64,000 bases of DNA from Trichococcus alkaliphilus (GTDB lineage Bacteria; Bacillota; Bacilli; Lactobacillales; Aerococcaceae). Numbering within the stretch: position 1 is the stretch's first letter; each line of letters begins with the position of its first letter. Location of the stretch: NCBI RefSeq assembly GCF_003008695.1, contig NZ_PXZT01000015.1, forward strand, positions 1 to 64,000, in the 5' to 3' direction. Shown piece after piece: positions 8,431 to 18,515 of the stretch. A model generated the notes under the pieces. That model was given only the letters and a program-made list of their open reading frames with translations, was not told where the DNA came from and did no database searches. Position numbers and translations under genes: made by a program.

Positions 8431-9519
8431 ATGGCTTATCATGTTTTTCGGTCGCCTAGCCGGTATATTCAAGGAGTAGGTGCTATTGACGCATTAGGGA
8501 AGGAAGCGGCTGTCTACGGAAAGAAGGCATTCCTGCTTACGGACGATTTCGTTTGGGGCTTGCTCCAGGAAAAAGTGGAACGGGCTCTGGAGGGTTTTCC
8601 CTATCATTATGAAGCATTCACTGGCGAAGCCTCGCTGGAAGCAATGGTCCGTTTGGCTGACGAGGTCGCCGATGCAACGGCGGACGTCATCATCGGACTC
8701 GGAGGCGGCAAAATCATCGATGTTGCGAAAGGCATCGCAGCTGCATGCGAATTGCCGATCGTGATTGTTCCCACCACCGTTTCCACGGATGCACCGACCA
8801 GCGCCATCTCGGTGCTCTATACGCAGGATGGGCTGTTCGACCATTACCGTTTCTATGCGAAGAACCCTGATCTGGTGCTTGTTGATACGCAAATCGTTAT
8901 CCAAGCACCGATCCGTTTTTTTGCAAGCGGGATGGCGGATGCCTTGGCGACCTGTGCGGAAGCGTTGGCAACGAAAGCCTCCGGGGAGAATGCGTTAGCC
9001 GGAGGATTGCCAACGATCGCCGGCACTGCCATTGCGAAGGCCTGCGAAGAAACCTTGTTCCGTGACGGCCTTAGCGCGTTCGCTGATGTCCAAAAAGGAT
9101 TGGTGACGCCGGCTGTCGAGGCGATTGTTGAGGCGAATACGCTGCTGTCGGGACTGGGCTTTGAAAATAGCGGCTTGGCGGCCGCACATGCCATCCATAA
9201 TGGCTTCACCGCCATCAAAGGCGAGGTCCATCGCTTGACGCACGGGGAAATAGTCGGCTTTTGCCTATTGGTCCAACTCGTACTTGAAGAGCGCCCTCAC
9301 GAAGAATTCAAAAAATACAGCCATTTCCTGGCGGAGATCGGCATGCCGACGACTCTGGCCGAGATGCATCTTACCGGAGCCACGCGTGAAGAGCTCGTTA
9401 AAGTCGGAAAACTTGCAGTGGCACAGAGCAACACCATGAAAAATCTAAACAAAAACATAACGGCTGAACAAGTCGCCGACGCTATTTTGGCGGTGGACGG
9501 ACTTGTCGGAAAGGAATGA
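8431..9519 (+). CDS. gldA: Glycerol dehydrogenase family protein
   Basis: Zinc-dependent iron-containing-alcohol-dehydrogenase-superfamily enzyme of 362 residues, the GldA length, expected to oxidise glycerol to dihydroxyacetone with NAD. It shows the NAD-binding [12 protein letters not shown] (about residues 89-100), [11 protein letters not shown], and the metal ligands Asp in GMADALAT (residue 170), His in AAAHAIHNG and His in LTHGEIVG. The SD AAAAGGGG precedes ATG 8431. It overlaps the next gene (ald), so the two are cotranscribed. The physiological substrate could be another polyol or hydroxyketone. Confidence 0.9.
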   Translation: MAYHVFRSPSRYIQGVGAIDALGKEAAVYGKKAFLLTDDFVWGLLQEKVERALEGFPYHYEAFTGEASLEAMVRLADEVADATADVIIGLGGGKIIDVAKGIAAACELPIVIVPTTVSTDAPTSAISVLYTQDGLFDHYRFYAKNPDLVLVDTQIVIQAPIRFFASGMADALATCAEALATKASGENALAGGLPTIAGTAIAKACEETLFRDGLSAFADVQKGLVTPAVEAIVEANTLLSGLGFENSGLAAAHAIHNGFTAIKGEVHRLTHGEIVGFCLLVQLVLEERPHEEFKKYSHFLAEIGMPTTLAEMHLTGATREELVKVGKLAVAQSNTMKNLNKNITAEQVADAILAVDGLVGKE

Positions 9520-9524
9520 TCGGG

Positions 9525-10637
9525 ATGATCATCGGAGTGCCGAAAGAAATCAAAAATAACGAAAACCGGGTGGGGGTGGTGCCTGCAGGTGTGCAGTTGC
9601 TGGTCCAGAACGGCCATCAAGTCTGGGTCCAATCCGGCTGCGGTGTCGGATCGGGATTCGAAGACAGACAGTACGAAAAGGCAGGGGCGACAGTGTTGGA
9701 AGACGCAGCCAAAGTGTGGGACGCCGAACTGGTCATCAAAGTGAAAGAGCCTTTGGAATCGGAGTACGCATACTTCCGCGAGGACCTGATTCTGTTTACC
9801 TACCTGCACTTGGCGGCTGCACCGGAATTGACGAAGGCGATGCTGCAAGCGGGCATGACCGCAATCGGCTACGAAACGATGGTCGGAAAAAAAGGCGACT
9901 TGCCGCTTTTGACACCGATGAGCGTCATCGCGGGCCGTCTTTCCGTCCAGATCGGCGCGCAGTTCCTGGAAAAACCATATGGCGGCAAAGGCGTTCTGTT
10001 GAGCGGCGTTCCGGGTGTAGCGAACGGGAAAGTCGTCATCATCGGCGGCGGTGTGGCCGGGCGCAACGCGTTGCAGATCGCATTGGGACTCGGCGCCCAT
10101 TGCACGATCCTGGACGTAAGACCGGAGATTTTGACGGAAATCGAGAATTTGTACGGGAACGCAGTCATCACCTTGCTGTCGAACGAGTGGAACATTGCCC
10201 ATGCCATCAAGGATGCCGACGTCGTCATCGGGGCTGTCCTGATTCCCGGCCGGAAAGCGCCGACCTTAGTGACCGAGGAAATGGTGAAAAGCATGCAGCC
10301 TGGTTCCGTGATCGTCGACATCGCCGTGGATCAGGGCGGCATCTTTGAAACCGAAGACCGCACGACCACACACGATGATCCGGTTTATGAACGGCATGGC
10401 GTCCTGCATTATGCGGTGCCGAACATGCCAGGCGCCGTTCCACGCACTGCTACGATCGCGTTGACGAATGTTACTTTGCCTTATGCAGTGGAGATCGCGA
10501 ATCAAGGTGCGCGACAAGCGGCGGCTAACAATCCGACCATACTGACCGGATTCAACGTGCACAGCGGCAAGTTGACGAACAAAGATGTCGCCGAATCGAT
10601 CGGCGCAGTCTATACTCCAATCGAAACTTTGTTGTAA
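9525..10637 (+). CDS. ald: Alanine dehydrogenase
   Basis: NAD-dependent interconversion of L-alanine with pyruvate and ammonia. 370 residues, exactly the family length. It opens [17 protein letters not shown], with the substrate-binding Arg. VKVKEPL-type sequence (here [12 protein letters not shown]) carries the active Lys, YLHLAAAPE the catalytic His, and GGGVAGRNA the nucleotide-binding loop; [10 protein letters not shown] is conserved. The start is ATG 9525, nine bases after AAGGA. An in-frame ATG at 9516 abuts that SD. It sits directly behind gldA, with a terminator downstream. The pairing suggests NADH balancing with alanine as a nitrogen or redox sink, which is inference. Confidence 0.94.
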   Translation: MIIGVPKEIKNNENRVGVVPAGVQLLVQNGHQVWVQSGCGVGSGFEDRQYEKAGATVLEDAAKVWDAELVIKVKEPLESEYAYFREDLILFTYLHLAAAPELTKAMLQAGMTAIGYETMVGKKGDLPLLTPMSVIAGRLSVQIGAQFLEKPYGGKGVLLSGVPGVANGKVVIIGGGVAGRNALQIALGLGAHCTILDVRPEILTEIENLYGNAVITLLSNEWNIAHAIKDADVVIGAVLIPGRKAPTLVTEEMVKSMQPGSVIVDIAVDQGGIFETEDRTTTHDDPVYERHGVLHYAVPNMPGAVPRTATIALTNVTLPYAVEIANQGARQAAANNPTILTGFNVHSGKLTNKDVAESIGAVYTPIETLL

Positions 10638-10642
10638 AAGGC

Positions 10643-10682
10643 ACCGGATTTCCTGAGATATCAAACAGGAAGTCCGGTTTTT
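10643..10682 (+). terminator. Terminator of the gldA-ald operon
   Basis: ACCGGATTTCCTG pairs with CAGGAAGTCCGGT (one mismatch), followed by TTTTT. Confidence 0.85.
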
Positions 10683-10705
10683 GCATAGAATTCGTCAACG
10701 CGCAC

Positions 10706-10750
10706 TTGTATTTTTCCGGTTGGTTTACTATACTATTTGTACGGACATAT
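10706..10750 (+). promoter_or_regulatory. araR promoter with AraR-like operator (autoregulation)
   Basis: TTGTAT (10706-10711), 17 bases, then TATACT (10729-10734) form a good sigma-A promoter. ATTTGTACGGACATAT (10735-10750) directly downstream matches the AraR consensus at 14 of 16 bases and would cover the transcription start. Confidence 0.78.
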
Positions 10751-10768
10751 ACAGAGGGAGAGCACGCG

Positions 10769-11845
10769 ATGAAAACAAAATACCAGGTGATTGCCGATGA
10801 GATACGCTCAAAAATACTTTCGAACGAATTTGTGGTAGGCAAAGTCATTCCGCCCGAACTGCAGCTGCAGAAGGATTATGGGGTCAGCCGCCATACCGTC
10901 CGGGAAGCGATCGCCTTGCTGGTGAATGAAGGTTTTCTGCGCAAGGAGAAAGGTTCCGGGACCTATGTCGACGATACATATCAGAGGCGTGGTGATGGTG
11001 TGTCTTCCAGCAAGACGATCGGAGTCATCACGACTTATCTGTCGGACTATATTTTTCCATCGATCATCCGCGGCATCGAGCAGAAGTTGCGGGAGAATGG
11101 CTACTCTTTGTTGTTGGCGAGCACGAACAACGACGTCGATCAGGAGCGGGAGTGTCTGGAACAGATGCTCAGCCAAGGCGTTTCGGGACTGATCGTGGAA
11201 CCGACAAAAAGTAACCAATACAATCCGAATTTGGCTTATTACCTTTCCTTCAAGGAACGTGGCATACCGGTTGTCATGATCAATGCCTACTATGAAGAAC
11301 TGTCGGTCCCTTTCATTTGCGTCAATGACACGAAAGCGGGCTATCTTGCAACGAAACATCTATTCGAGCAAGGACATCAGCATTTGGCGCTGATCACGAA
11401 GATTGACGACCTGCAAGGGAAGTATAGGATGAAAGGCTTCATCAAAGCCCACGAAGAGATGCGTACAAATTTCGATCCGAAAAACGTGTACACCTACACG
11501 ACCGAAACCAAAGGGCAAGTGTTCCAGACGATTCGGGAGAAGCTGGCGAGCGATCAAGAGGTCACCGGCATCGTCTGCTACAACGATGAAGTGGCGCAGG
11601 GCTTGATCCAAGCGCTTGCTGACATGGGCAAACGGGTTCCAGAGGATTATTCGGTGGTCGGCAATGATGACTCGTTCTTGAGCACGGCAGGCAGCGTCAA
11701 GCTGACGACCCTTTCCCATCCCAAAGAAGAATTGGGCGAAGCCGCCGCCGAGTGGATCATGCTGGCCGTACAGCAAGAAGTGACTGGCAACAAAATATTC
11801 GAGCCGGAACTGATCATCCGCGATTCGGTCAAACGGATCCAATAA
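10769..11845 (+). CDS. araR: AraR, arabinose-responsive repressor
   Basis: 358-residue repressor of the arabinose regulon. The N-terminal GntR-type winged helix (MKTKYQVIADEIRSKILSNE, and DYGVSRHTVREAIALL) is joined at about residue 75 to a LacI-type periplasmic-binding-like sugar domain (TIGVITTYLSDYIFPSIIRG, VVGNDDSFLS). This fusion is diagnostic for AraR. The start is ATG 10769, with GAGGGAG about ten bases upstream. It lies upstream of araBDA on the same strand but has its own promoter and two following terminators. AraR-like boxes at its own promoter, before araB and before the arabinanase define a local regulon. Confidence 0.94.
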   Translation: MKTKYQVIADEIRSKILSNEFVVGKVIPPELQLQKDYGVSRHTVREAIALLVNEGFLRKEKGSGTYVDDTYQRRGDGVSSSKTIGVITTYLSDYIFPSIIRGIEQKLRENGYSLLLASTNNDVDQERECLEQMLSQGVSGLIVEPTKSNQYNPNLAYYLSFKERGIPVVMINAYYEELSVPFICVNDTKAGYLATKHLFEQGHQHLALITKIDDLQGKYRMKGFIKAHEEMRTNFDPKNVYTYTTETKGQVFQTIREKLASDQEVTGIVCYNDEVAQGLIQALADMGKRVPEDYSVVGNDDSFLSTAGSVKLTTLSHPKEELGEAAAEWIMLAVQQEVTGNKIFEPELIIRDSVKRIQ

Positions 11846-11857
11846 CTGAAGAACGGA

Positions 11858-11887
11858 GCTATCCCTGAATCGGGATGGCTTCTTTTT
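11858..11887 (+). terminator. Terminator directly behind araR
   Basis: AGCTATCCC and GGGATGGCT form a stem around TGAATC, followed by TCTTTTT. Confidence 0.75.
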
Positions 11888-11941
11888 GTTGCTGCATCAG
11901 GTTTTCGGCTGATTTTAGGGCTGCGTTGCGGAAGGGAGCGA

Positions 11942-11978
11942 TGCACAAGCGACAGGCAGTCGCTTGTGCATTTTTTTT
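11942..11978 (+). terminator. Second, strong terminator between araR and araB
   Basis: A perfect 12-bp stem, TGCACAAGCGAC / GTCGCTTGTGCA, is followed by eight T. It insulates araBDA from araR. Confidence 0.92.
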
Positions 11979-12035
11979 GTGTTCGGACAAATATCCAATT
12001 TATCTCTTTACATGTACGGACATATAGAATATAAT
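11977..12035 (+). promoter_or_regulatory. araBDA promoter with two AraR-like operators
   Basis: TTTACA (12007-12012), 17 bases, then TATAAT (12030-12035). AraR-like boxes TTGTGTTCGGACAAAT (11977-11992) and ACATGTACGGACATAT (12010-12025) match consensus at 12 of 16 bases each. The second covers the -35 and spacer. Confidence 0.78.
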
Positions 12036-12094
12036 ATGCCTAAGAAGAACGGACAGCATCCGGAAAGGGTGCACCGCAAAGAGGAGGAAATATT

Positions 12095-13705
12095 TTGACT
12101 GAGAAGTTACAAGCGATAGTCACTGATATCGAATCGCGGCAGACGAGCATCGGAATCGAATTCGGCTCCACCCGCATCAAGGCGGTGCTGATCGACTCCC
12201 GCTTCGCTCCGGTCGCATCCGGCAGCTACGAATGGGAAAATCAATTGGTGGACGGCATCTGGACGTATTCATTGGACCAGATTTGGGAGGGCCTTCAAAC
12301 AAGCTACGCAGAACTGATGCGTGAGGTTAAAGAAAAATACGGCGTGACCTTGACCGCAGTCGGATCGATCGGTTTCAGCGCGATGATGCACGGCTACATG
12401 GCGTTCAATCAGGAAAATGAGTTATTGGTGCCGTTCCGGACTTGGCGCAACGCCACTACGGCTGATGCCGAAAAGGAATTGACCGCACTGTTCAAATACA
12501 ATATCCCGCAACGCTGGAGCATTGCCCACCTGTATCAAGCGGTTTTGAATAAGGAAGAGCATACAAATGAAGTCGCTTTCTTTACGACTTTGGCAGGCTA
12601 CATCCATTGGCAATTGACAGGCAAGAAAGTTTTGGGAATCGGTGATGCATCCGGGATGTTCCCGATCGATGTCGAGAAGAAGAATTATGACGAACGGATG
12701 ATTGATCAGTTTGATGCATTAGCCGCAGAAAAAGGCGCGACTTGGAAATTGGCGGATCTGCTGCCGGAAGTATTGTTGGCAGGGGACGCGGCTGGGAATC
12801 TGACGGAAGCGGGAGCCAAACTGCTAGATCCGACTGGCACGCTCGAAGCGGGCATCCCGTTGTGTGCGCCGGAAGGGGACGCCGGAACCGGCATGGTCGC
12901 CACGAACAGCGTGGCGGAGCGCACCGGGAACGTATCCGCCGGTACTTCGGCATTTGCTATGATCGTCTTGGAGCAGGACCTGAACGAAGTGCATCCGGAA
13001 ATCGATCTCGTGACGACACCGGCAGGCAGTCTGGTTGCGATGGTCCATACCAATAACTGTTCATCCGACATCAACGCTTGGGTAAAGCTTTTCCGGGAAT
13101 TCAGCGAGGCAGCCGGTTTTGCAATCGATACGGACAAATTGTTCGCCACGTTATTCAACAAAGCGCTTGAAGGCGATGCCGATTGCGGCGGATTGCTCTC
13201 GTACGGTTACTACTCGGGCGAGAACATCACCCATTTGGCAGAAGGACGGCCGTTGTTTGTCCGCACACCGGAAAGCAACTTCAACTTAGCCAACTTCATG
13301 CGCGTGCACCTTTTCACCGCTTTCGGGGCAATGAAAATCGGCATGAACATCCTGAAGCAGGAACATGTCGCAATCGACAAAATCGTCGGCCACGGCGGCA
13401 TCTTCAAAACCCCTGAAGTCGGACAGAAAGTGTTGGCTGCTGTCATGGACGCACCGGTTACCGTCATGGAGACGGCCGGAGAAGGCGGCGCATGGGGCAT
13501 TGCATTGCTGGCTGCCTACACTGATCGCAAAGAAATGTCAGAGAGTTTGGATGCATTTTTGGACAAGAAAGTATTCGGTGCCGATGAAGGCGTCACGATC
13601 GCTCCCGATGTGCGCGATGTAGAAGGTTTCGGAACTTTCATCGAACGTTACCAAAAAGGGCTAGCGATCGAACAAGCTGCAGTCGAGCATTTGAGTTTGA
13701 GATAG
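12095..13705 (+). CDS. araB: L-ribulokinase (FGGY family)
   Basis: Phosphorylates L-ribulose to L-ribulose 5-phosphate. 536 residues, two-lobed FGGY/actin-like ATPase. The N-terminal phosphate loop appears in [15 protein letters not shown], the hinge in [15 protein letters not shown], the sugar site in [14 protein letters not shown] and the C-terminal adenosine region in [15 protein letters not shown]. Translation starts at TTG 12095, seven bases after GAGGAGG. It is first in araB-araD-araA, 16 bases before araD. The sequence is of the AraB subtype found in Firmicutes. Confidence 0.94.
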   Translation: MTEKLQAIVTDIESRQTSIGIEFGSTRIKAVLIDSRFAPVASGSYEWENQLVDGIWTYSLDQIWEGLQTSYAELMREVKEKYGVTLTAVGSIGFSAMMHGYMAFNQENELLVPFRTWRNATTADAEKELTALFKYNIPQRWSIAHLYQAVLNKEEHTNEVAFFTTLAGYIHWQLTGKKVLGIGDASGMFPIDVEKKNYDERMIDQFDALAAEKGATWKLADLLPEVLLAGDAAGNLTEAGAKLLDPTGTLEAGIPLCAPEGDAGTGMVATNSVAERTGNVSAGTSAFAMIVLEQDLNEVHPEIDLVTTPAGSLVAMVHTNNCSSDINAWVKLFREFSEAAGFAIDTDKLFATLFNKALEGDADCGGLLSYGYYSGENITHLAEGRPLFVRTPESNFNLANFMRVHLFTAFGAMKIGMNILKQEHVAIDKIVGHGGIFKTPEVGQKVLAAVMDAPVTVMETAGEGGAWGIALLAAYTDRKEMSESLDAFLDKKVFGADEGVTIAPDVRDVEGFGTFIERYQKGLAIEQAAVEHLSLR

Positions 13706-13721
13706 AAGGGAAGGAAACATC

Positions 13722-14420
13722 TTGCTGGAACAATTAAAAGAAGAAGTTTTTCAAGCCAATCTGGAATTGCCGGAACGGGGATTGATCAAATACACGTGGG
13801 GAAACGTCAGTGCGGTCGACCGCGAAAAAGGCTTGTTCGTCATCAAGCCCAGCGGTGTCGGCTATGCCGACATGAAGGCGAGCGATATGGTCGTCTGCGA
13901 CTTTGAAGGCAACGTCATCGAAGGGGATCTGAACCCGTCATCCGACATGCCGACGCATGCCGTCCTGTACAAAGAATTCCCGGAAATCGGGGCGGTTGTG
14001 CACACGCATTCGACTTGGGCCACGATTTGGGCGCAAGCCGGATTGGATGTGCCGGCCATGGGTACGACACATGCCGATACCTTTTACGGCACGGTTCCCT
14101 GCGCACGTTTCCTGACGCAGGCGGAAATCGACCGGGGTTACGAGGAAGAAACGGGAAACACCATTGTGGAAACGTTCCGCGAACGCGGCATCAAACCGAT
14201 GGAAGTTCCCGGCGTATTGCTTCATGGGCATGGCCCCTTTACTTGGGCCAAGGACGCCAAAGGGGCAGTACTGAATGCCGTCGTATTGGATGAAGTCTGC
14301 AAAACCAATCTGTTCGCCCGTCAATTGAATGCCTTCGCGGAGGAACTGCCGCAACGCATTCTGGATAAACATTATTTGCGAAAACACGGAGAAAACGCCT
14401 ATTACGGGCAAAAAAAATAG
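13722..14420 (+). CDS. araD: L-ribulose-5-phosphate 4-epimerase
   Basis: Class II aldolase-fold zinc enzyme that turns L-ribulose 5-phosphate into D-xylulose 5-phosphate. 232 residues, the family length. GNVSAVDRE and PSGVGYADM form the phosphate site, [11 protein letters not shown] precedes the zinc ligands in [10 protein letters not shown], and a third His is in [11 protein letters not shown]. Translation starts at TTG 13722 with AAGGAAA upstream. It lies in the middle of araBDA and is followed after 13 bases by araA. Confidence 0.95.
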   Translation: MLEQLKEEVFQANLELPERGLIKYTWGNVSAVDREKGLFVIKPSGVGYADMKASDMVVCDFEGNVIEGDLNPSSDMPTHAVLYKEFPEIGAVVHTHSTWATIWAQAGLDVPAMGTTHADTFYGTVPCARFLTQAEIDRGYEEETGNTIVETFRERGIKPMEVPGVLLHGHGPFTWAKDAKGAVLNAVVLDEVCKTNLFARQLNAFAEELPQRILDKHYLRKHGENAYYGQKK

Positions 14421-14433
14421 GGGAGCTGAAAAT

Positions 14434-15858
14434 ATGTTAGAAGTAGTGAAAAAAGAATTTTGGTTCGTAGTCGGTTCACAACATTTATATGGTGAAGAAG
14501 CTTTGCAGACAGTAAAAAACAATGCGGCGGTCATCGTGGAAAGCCTGAACAACAGCGGCAAACTGCCTTATCCGCTTGTGCTGCAGGAATTGGCGGTAAC
14601 GCCTGATACGATTACGAAGATCATGAAAGAAGTGAATTACCGTGATGAAGTGGCAGGTGTCATCACTTGGATGCATACTTTCTCGCCAGCGAAAATGTGG
14701 ATCCGCGGCACGAAATTGCTACAAAAACCGTTATTGCATCTGGCAACTCAATTCAACGAAAGCATTCCATGGGCAACAATCGATATGGATTTTATGAACT
14801 TGAACCAAGCGGCACATGGCGATCGCGAGTACGGCTTCATCAATGCGCGCCTGAAAAAGAACAACAAAGTCGTTGTCGGCTATTGGGAACGTGAAAATGT
14901 TCAAACCCAAATCGCGGAATGGATGGACGTTGCGGTAGCTTACAATGAAAGCTTCTCCATCAAAGTGGCGCGTTTCGGCGATAACATGCGTAACGTTGCC
15001 GTGACCGAAGGCGATAAAGTGGAAGCGCAGATCCAATTCGGCTGGACGGTCGATTACTACGGTATCCGTGATTTAGTGGACTATGTCGATGCGGTCGCAG
15101 ATGCAGAAGTCGATACATTGTTCAATGAATACAAAGATTTGTATGATTTCGACTACGGCGATTATGAGCAAGGTAAATGGGAAGCGCATGTCAAAGTGCA
15201 GGCACGTCAAGAAATCGGCATCCGTCGTTTCTTGGAAGCGGGCGGCTACACTGCCTTTACCTCAAACTTTGAAGATTTGCATGGCCTGCAACAATTACCG
15301 GGTCTTGCAGTACAACGCTTGATGGCAGAAGGCTACGGCTTCGCAGGCGAAGGCGACTGGAAAACAGCAGCAATCGACCGTTTGATGAAGATCATGTCCC
15401 ACAACATCGACACCGGCTTCATGGAAGACTACACGTATGAAATGGCTGAAGGCAGAGAAGCGATCCTGCAATCGCATATGCTGGAAGTCGATCCGGGACT
15501 GGCGTCCAACAAACCAAAAATCTTGATTGCGCCATTATCGATGGGGAACCGTGAAGAGCCTGCCCGCCTTGTCTTCGACGGCAAAGCAGGGGACGGCGTT
15601 GTCGTTTCAATGGCTGACTTCGGAACTCACTACAAATTGTTGGTGAATGAAGTTGTTGCTTTTGAACCGACTGAGGCAGCTCCGAACCTTCCAGTCGCAC
15701 GCGTCCTATGGGAAGTGAAACCTAATTTCCATGACGGAATCCGCGCTTGGATCGAAGCTGGCGGCGGTCACCACACTGTCGTTTCATTGAGTTTGAGCAC
15801 AGATCAGATTTTGGCTTGGGCAAAACTGGTCGGTCTTGAAGTGGCCTTAATCAAATAG
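14434..15858 (+). CDS. araA: L-arabinose isomerase
   Basis: Converts L-arabinose to L-ribulose. 474 residues, the normal length. It opens with [16 protein letters not shown], the family signature. [16 protein letters not shown] and LLHLATQFN follow, and metal-binding Glu and His residues lie in [33 protein letters not shown] and the C-terminal [13 protein letters not shown] 14434 has GGGGAGC upstream. A frame extension over the end of araD is rejected. Last gene of araBDA, closed by a terminator. Confidence 0.96.
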   Translation: MLEVVKKEFWFVVGSQHLYGEEALQTVKNNAAVIVESLNNSGKLPYPLVLQELAVTPDTITKIMKEVNYRDEVAGVITWMHTFSPAKMWIRGTKLLQKPLLHLATQFNESIPWATIDMDFMNLNQAAHGDREYGFINARLKKNNKVVVGYWERENVQTQIAEWMDVAVAYNESFSIKVARFGDNMRNVAVTEGDKVEAQIQFGWTVDYYGIRDLVDYVDAVADAEVDTLFNEYKDLYDFDYGDYEQGKWEAHVKVQARQEIGIRRFLEAGGYTAFTSNFEDLHGLQQLPGLAVQRLMAEGYGFAGEGDWKTAAIDRLMKIMSHNIDTGFMEDYTYEMAEGREAILQSHMLEVDPGLASNKPKILIAPLSMGNREEPARLVFDGKAGDGVVVSMADFGTHYKLLVNEVVAFEPTEAAPNLPVARVLWEVKPNFHDGIRAWIEAGGGHHTVVSLSLSTDQILAWAKLVGLEVALIK

Positions 15859-15867
15859 TTTTTTTCG

Positions 15868-15904
15868 ATCGGTTTGACAGAAAATCGTCAAACCGATTTT
15901 TTGG
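15868..15904 (+). terminator. Terminator of araBDA
   Basis: ATCGGTTTGAC and GTCAAACCGAT pair around AGAAAATC, followed by six T. Confidence 0.9.
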
Positions 15905-15924
15905 ATGACATTTGTGAAAGTTTT

Positions 15925-15938
15925 CGCAAGCGTTTTCA
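15925..15938 (-). promoter_or_regulatory. cre site in front of xpk
   Basis: On the minus strand TGAAAACGCTTGCG matches the CcpA cre consensus TGWAARCGYTWNCW at 13 of 14 positions. It is 29 bases before the xpk start. No clear -35 was found. Catabolite control of xpk is inferred. Confidence 0.75.
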
Positions 15939-15966
15939 ATAATAAAAATGAAAAGGAGCAACAAAA

Positions 15967-18372
15967 ATGACTGCATTTGATTCAAAAGAGTATCTGGACA
16001 AGGTGGATGCCTTCTGGCGCGCCGCTAATTTCATCTCCGTGGGACAATTGTACCTGAAGGACAATCCCTTGCTGCAACGCCCGATCGAGGAAACCGATGT
16101 GAAGCTTCATCCGATCGGCCACTGGGGGACGATCTCCGGACAGAATTTCATCTATGCCCACTTGAACCGCGTCATCAACAAATATGACCTGAACATGTTC
16201 TACGTCGAAGGCCCGGGACATGGCGGCCAAGTCATGGTTTCGAACTCCTATCTGGACGGCTCCTATACGGAAATCTATCCGGAAATCACCGAGGATCTGG
16301 AAGGTTTGACGAAACTCTACAAACAATTCTCCTTCCCAGGCGGGGTCGCTTCCCATGCGGCACCGGAAACACCCGGATCGATCCATGAAGGCGGGGAACT
16401 CGGCTATTCGCTTTCCCATGCAACAGGAGCCATCTTCGACAACCCGGAAGTGATCGCAGCGACTGTCGTCGGTGACGGGGAAGCTGAAACCGGTCCGTTG
16501 GCGGCTGGTTGGTTCTCCAATGTGTTCATCAATCCGGTCACGGATGGTGCGGTTTTGCCGATCCTGTATTTGAACGGCGGCAAGATATCCAACCCGACGA
16601 TCCTCGACCGCAAATCGAACGCAGAATTGACGCAGTACTTTGGCGGCATGGGCTGGGAGCCGTTGTTCGTGGAAGGGACCGAACCGGAAGCGGTGCATCC
16701 GATCATGGCGCAAGTGTTGGATACGGCTGTCGAAAAGATCAAAGCGATCCAAACCGAAGCCCGCAAAGGCTCCGCTGCCGAAGCGAAGATGCCGGCTTGG
16801 CCGGTCATCATTTTCCGCACACCGAAAGGCTGGACGGGCCCTAAAACTTGGGACGGCGAACCGATCGAAGGCGGCTTCCGTGCCCACCAAGTGCCGATTC
16901 CGGTGGATGCCCACCATATGGAACACATCGATGCGCTGGTGGATTGGATGCAGTCCTACCGTCCCGAAGAGCTGTTCACGGCGGATGGCCAACTGGTGGC
17001 TGAATTGAAAGAAATGGCACCAAAAGGCGACCGACGGATGGCTATGAATCCGATCACGAATGGCGGCATCGATCCGAAACCGCTCGTCATCCCGGATTGG
17101 AAGCAGTATGCCGTCGACACGACCGTTCCAGGCGCAGTCATCGCCCAGGACATGATCGAATTCGGCAACTTTGCGCGCGACCTGATCGTGGAAAATCCGG
17201 ATAATTTCCGCATCTTCGGACCGGATGAAACCAAATCCAACCGCCTGAACAAAGTCTTCGAAGTGACGAACCGCGTCTGGATGGAAGCGATCGATCCTGC
17301 TTACGATGAATGGCTATCCCCATCAGGCCGTGTCATCGATTCGCAGTTGTCTGAGCACCAAGCGGAAGGTTTCCTGGAAGGCTATGTCCTGACCGGGCGC
17401 CATGGATTCTTCGCAAGTTACGAAGCCTTCCTGCGCGTGGTCGATTCGATGATCACCCAACATTTCAAATGGTTGCGCAAAGCCAAAGAACAGACGTGGC
17501 GCAAACACTATCCGTCATTGAATCTGATCGCGACTTCGACGGTTTTCCAACAGGACCACAATGGCTACACCCATCAAGATCCGGGTTTGTTGACGCACTT
17601 GGCTGAGAAGAAACCGGAATTCATCCGCGAATACTTGCCGGCGGATGCGAACTCCTTGATGGCCGTGATGGCGGAAACGATGGCCTCTGAGGAACAGATC
17701 AATCTGATCGTGTCTTCGAAACACCCGCGTCCACAATTCTACTCTGCTGAAGAAGCCGAGGTATTGGTCAAAGATGGCCTGAAAGTCATCGATTGGGCTT
17801 CGACTTGCGGAGACGAAGAACCGGATGTCGTGATTGCGGCAGCGGGAACGGAACCGAACTTGGAGGCGCTTGCCGCAGTCACAATTCTGCACAAGCAGTT
17901 CCCGACATTGAAGATCCGTTTCATCAACATCGTGGACCTGTTGAAACTGCGCCATCCGGACGTGGATCCGCGCGGGTTGAGCGACGAAGCCTTCGACGCC
18001 TATTTCACGGCGGACAAACCGATCGTCTTTGCCTTCCACGGCTTTGAAGGCTTGATCCGTGACATCTTCTTTGATCGTCACAACCATAACCTGCACATCC
18101 ACGGCTACCGTGAGAACGGGGACATCACGACACCGTTCGACATGCGCGTGTTGTCTGAGATGGACCGGTTCCACTTGGCGCAGGATGCAGCCAACGCCGT
18201 CTATGGCGAAGAAGCGGCAGTCTTTTCGCAAAGGATGACGGAAACGGTGGACTTCCATCACCGCTTCATCCGCGAGAACGGCGATGACATTCCGGAAGTG
18301 ATGGAATGGAAATGGGAAGATTTGGAAGGTGCGGCGGCAGCCAAAGAGCTGATCGCAAACAAAGCGGACTAA
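15967..18372 (+). CDS. xpk: Xylulose-5-phosphate / fructose-6-phosphate phosphoketolase
   Basis: Thiamine-diphosphate enzyme that splits xylulose 5-phosphate with phosphate into acetyl phosphate and glyceraldehyde 3-phosphate, the core of heterofermentative pentose use. 801 residues, within the 790-825 range. Visible are [43 protein letters not shown], the cofactor motif [11 protein letters not shown] (about residue 168) and [21 protein letters not shown] precedes ATG 15967. It follows araBDA on the same strand but behind a terminator, so it is separately expressed, with a cre site upstream. Its position makes it the sink for AraD product. Acceptance of fructose 6-phosphate cannot be judged from sequence. 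Confidence 0.96.
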   Translation: MTAFDSKEYLDKVDAFWRAANFISVGQLYLKDNPLLQRPIEETDVKLHPIGHWGTISGQNFIYAHLNRVINKYDLNMFYVEGPGHGGQVMVSNSYLDGSYTEIYPEITEDLEGLTKLYKQFSFPGGVASHAAPETPGSIHEGGELGYSLSHATGAIFDNPEVIAATVVGDGEAETGPLAAGWFSNVFINPVTDGAVLPILYLNGGKISNPTILDRKSNAELTQYFGGMGWEPLFVEGTEPEAVHPIMAQVLDTAVEKIKAIQTEARKGSAAEAKMPAWPVIIFRTPKGWTGPKTWDGEPIEGGFRAHQVPIPVDAHHMEHIDALVDWMQSYRPEELFTADGQLVAELKEMAPKGDRRMAMNPITNGGIDPKPLVIPDWKQYAVDTTVPGAVIAQDMIEFGNFARDLIVENPDNFRIFGPDETKSNRLNKVFEVTNRVWMEAIDPAYDEWLSPSGRVIDSQLSEHQAEGFLEGYVLTGRHGFFASYEAFLRVVDSMITQHFKWLRKAKEQTWRKHYPSLNLIATSTVFQQDHNGYTHQDPGLLTHLAEKKPEFIREYLPADANSLMAVMAETMASEEQINLIVSSKHPRPQFYSAEEAEVLVKDGLKVIDWASTCGDEEPDVVIAAAGTEPNLEALAAVTILHKQFPTLKIRFINIVDLLKLRHPDVDPRGLSDEAFDAYFTADKPIVFAFHGFEGLIRDIFFDRHNHNLHIHGYRENGDITTPFDMRVLSEMDRFHLAQDAANAVYGEEAAVFSQRMTETVDFHHRFIRENGDDIPEVMEWKWEDLEGAAAAKELIANKAD

Positions 18373-18397
18373 CGTAAGAGATCCCGTTTAATAATCA

Positions 18398-18454
18398 AAA
18401 GATGCGTTCCCGGCCTTGGAGCAGTTGCTCTTAAGGGCAGGAACGCATCTTTTT
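18398..18454 (+). terminator. Terminator of xpk
   Basis: AAGATGCGTTCC pairs with GGAACGCATCTT over a long loop, followed by a T run. Confidence 0.8.
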
Positions 18455-18483
18455 CGGATATATCCTGACTTTGATAAATAAAT

Positions 18484-18508
18484 AAGCTGCCCCAAAACGG
18501 GACAGCTT
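18484..18508 (-). terminator. Terminator of the ABC exporter operon
   Basis: AAGCTGCCCC and GGGACAGCTT form a stem with one mismatch, just after the end of the minus-strand exporter genes. The downstream tract in that direction is AT-rich. Confidence 0.7.
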
Positions 18509-18515
18509 CAGTTAT

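Noticed and set aside
8161-8472. Possible protein of about 100 residues on the minus strand across the repeat element
   Set aside because: Its frame coincides with the nested repeats, has no SD and runs into gldA; the structure looks like a repeat and not a gene.
15982-16992. 336-codon open frame antisense to xpk
   Set aside because: Overlaps the conserved phosphoketolase core; translation has no family features.
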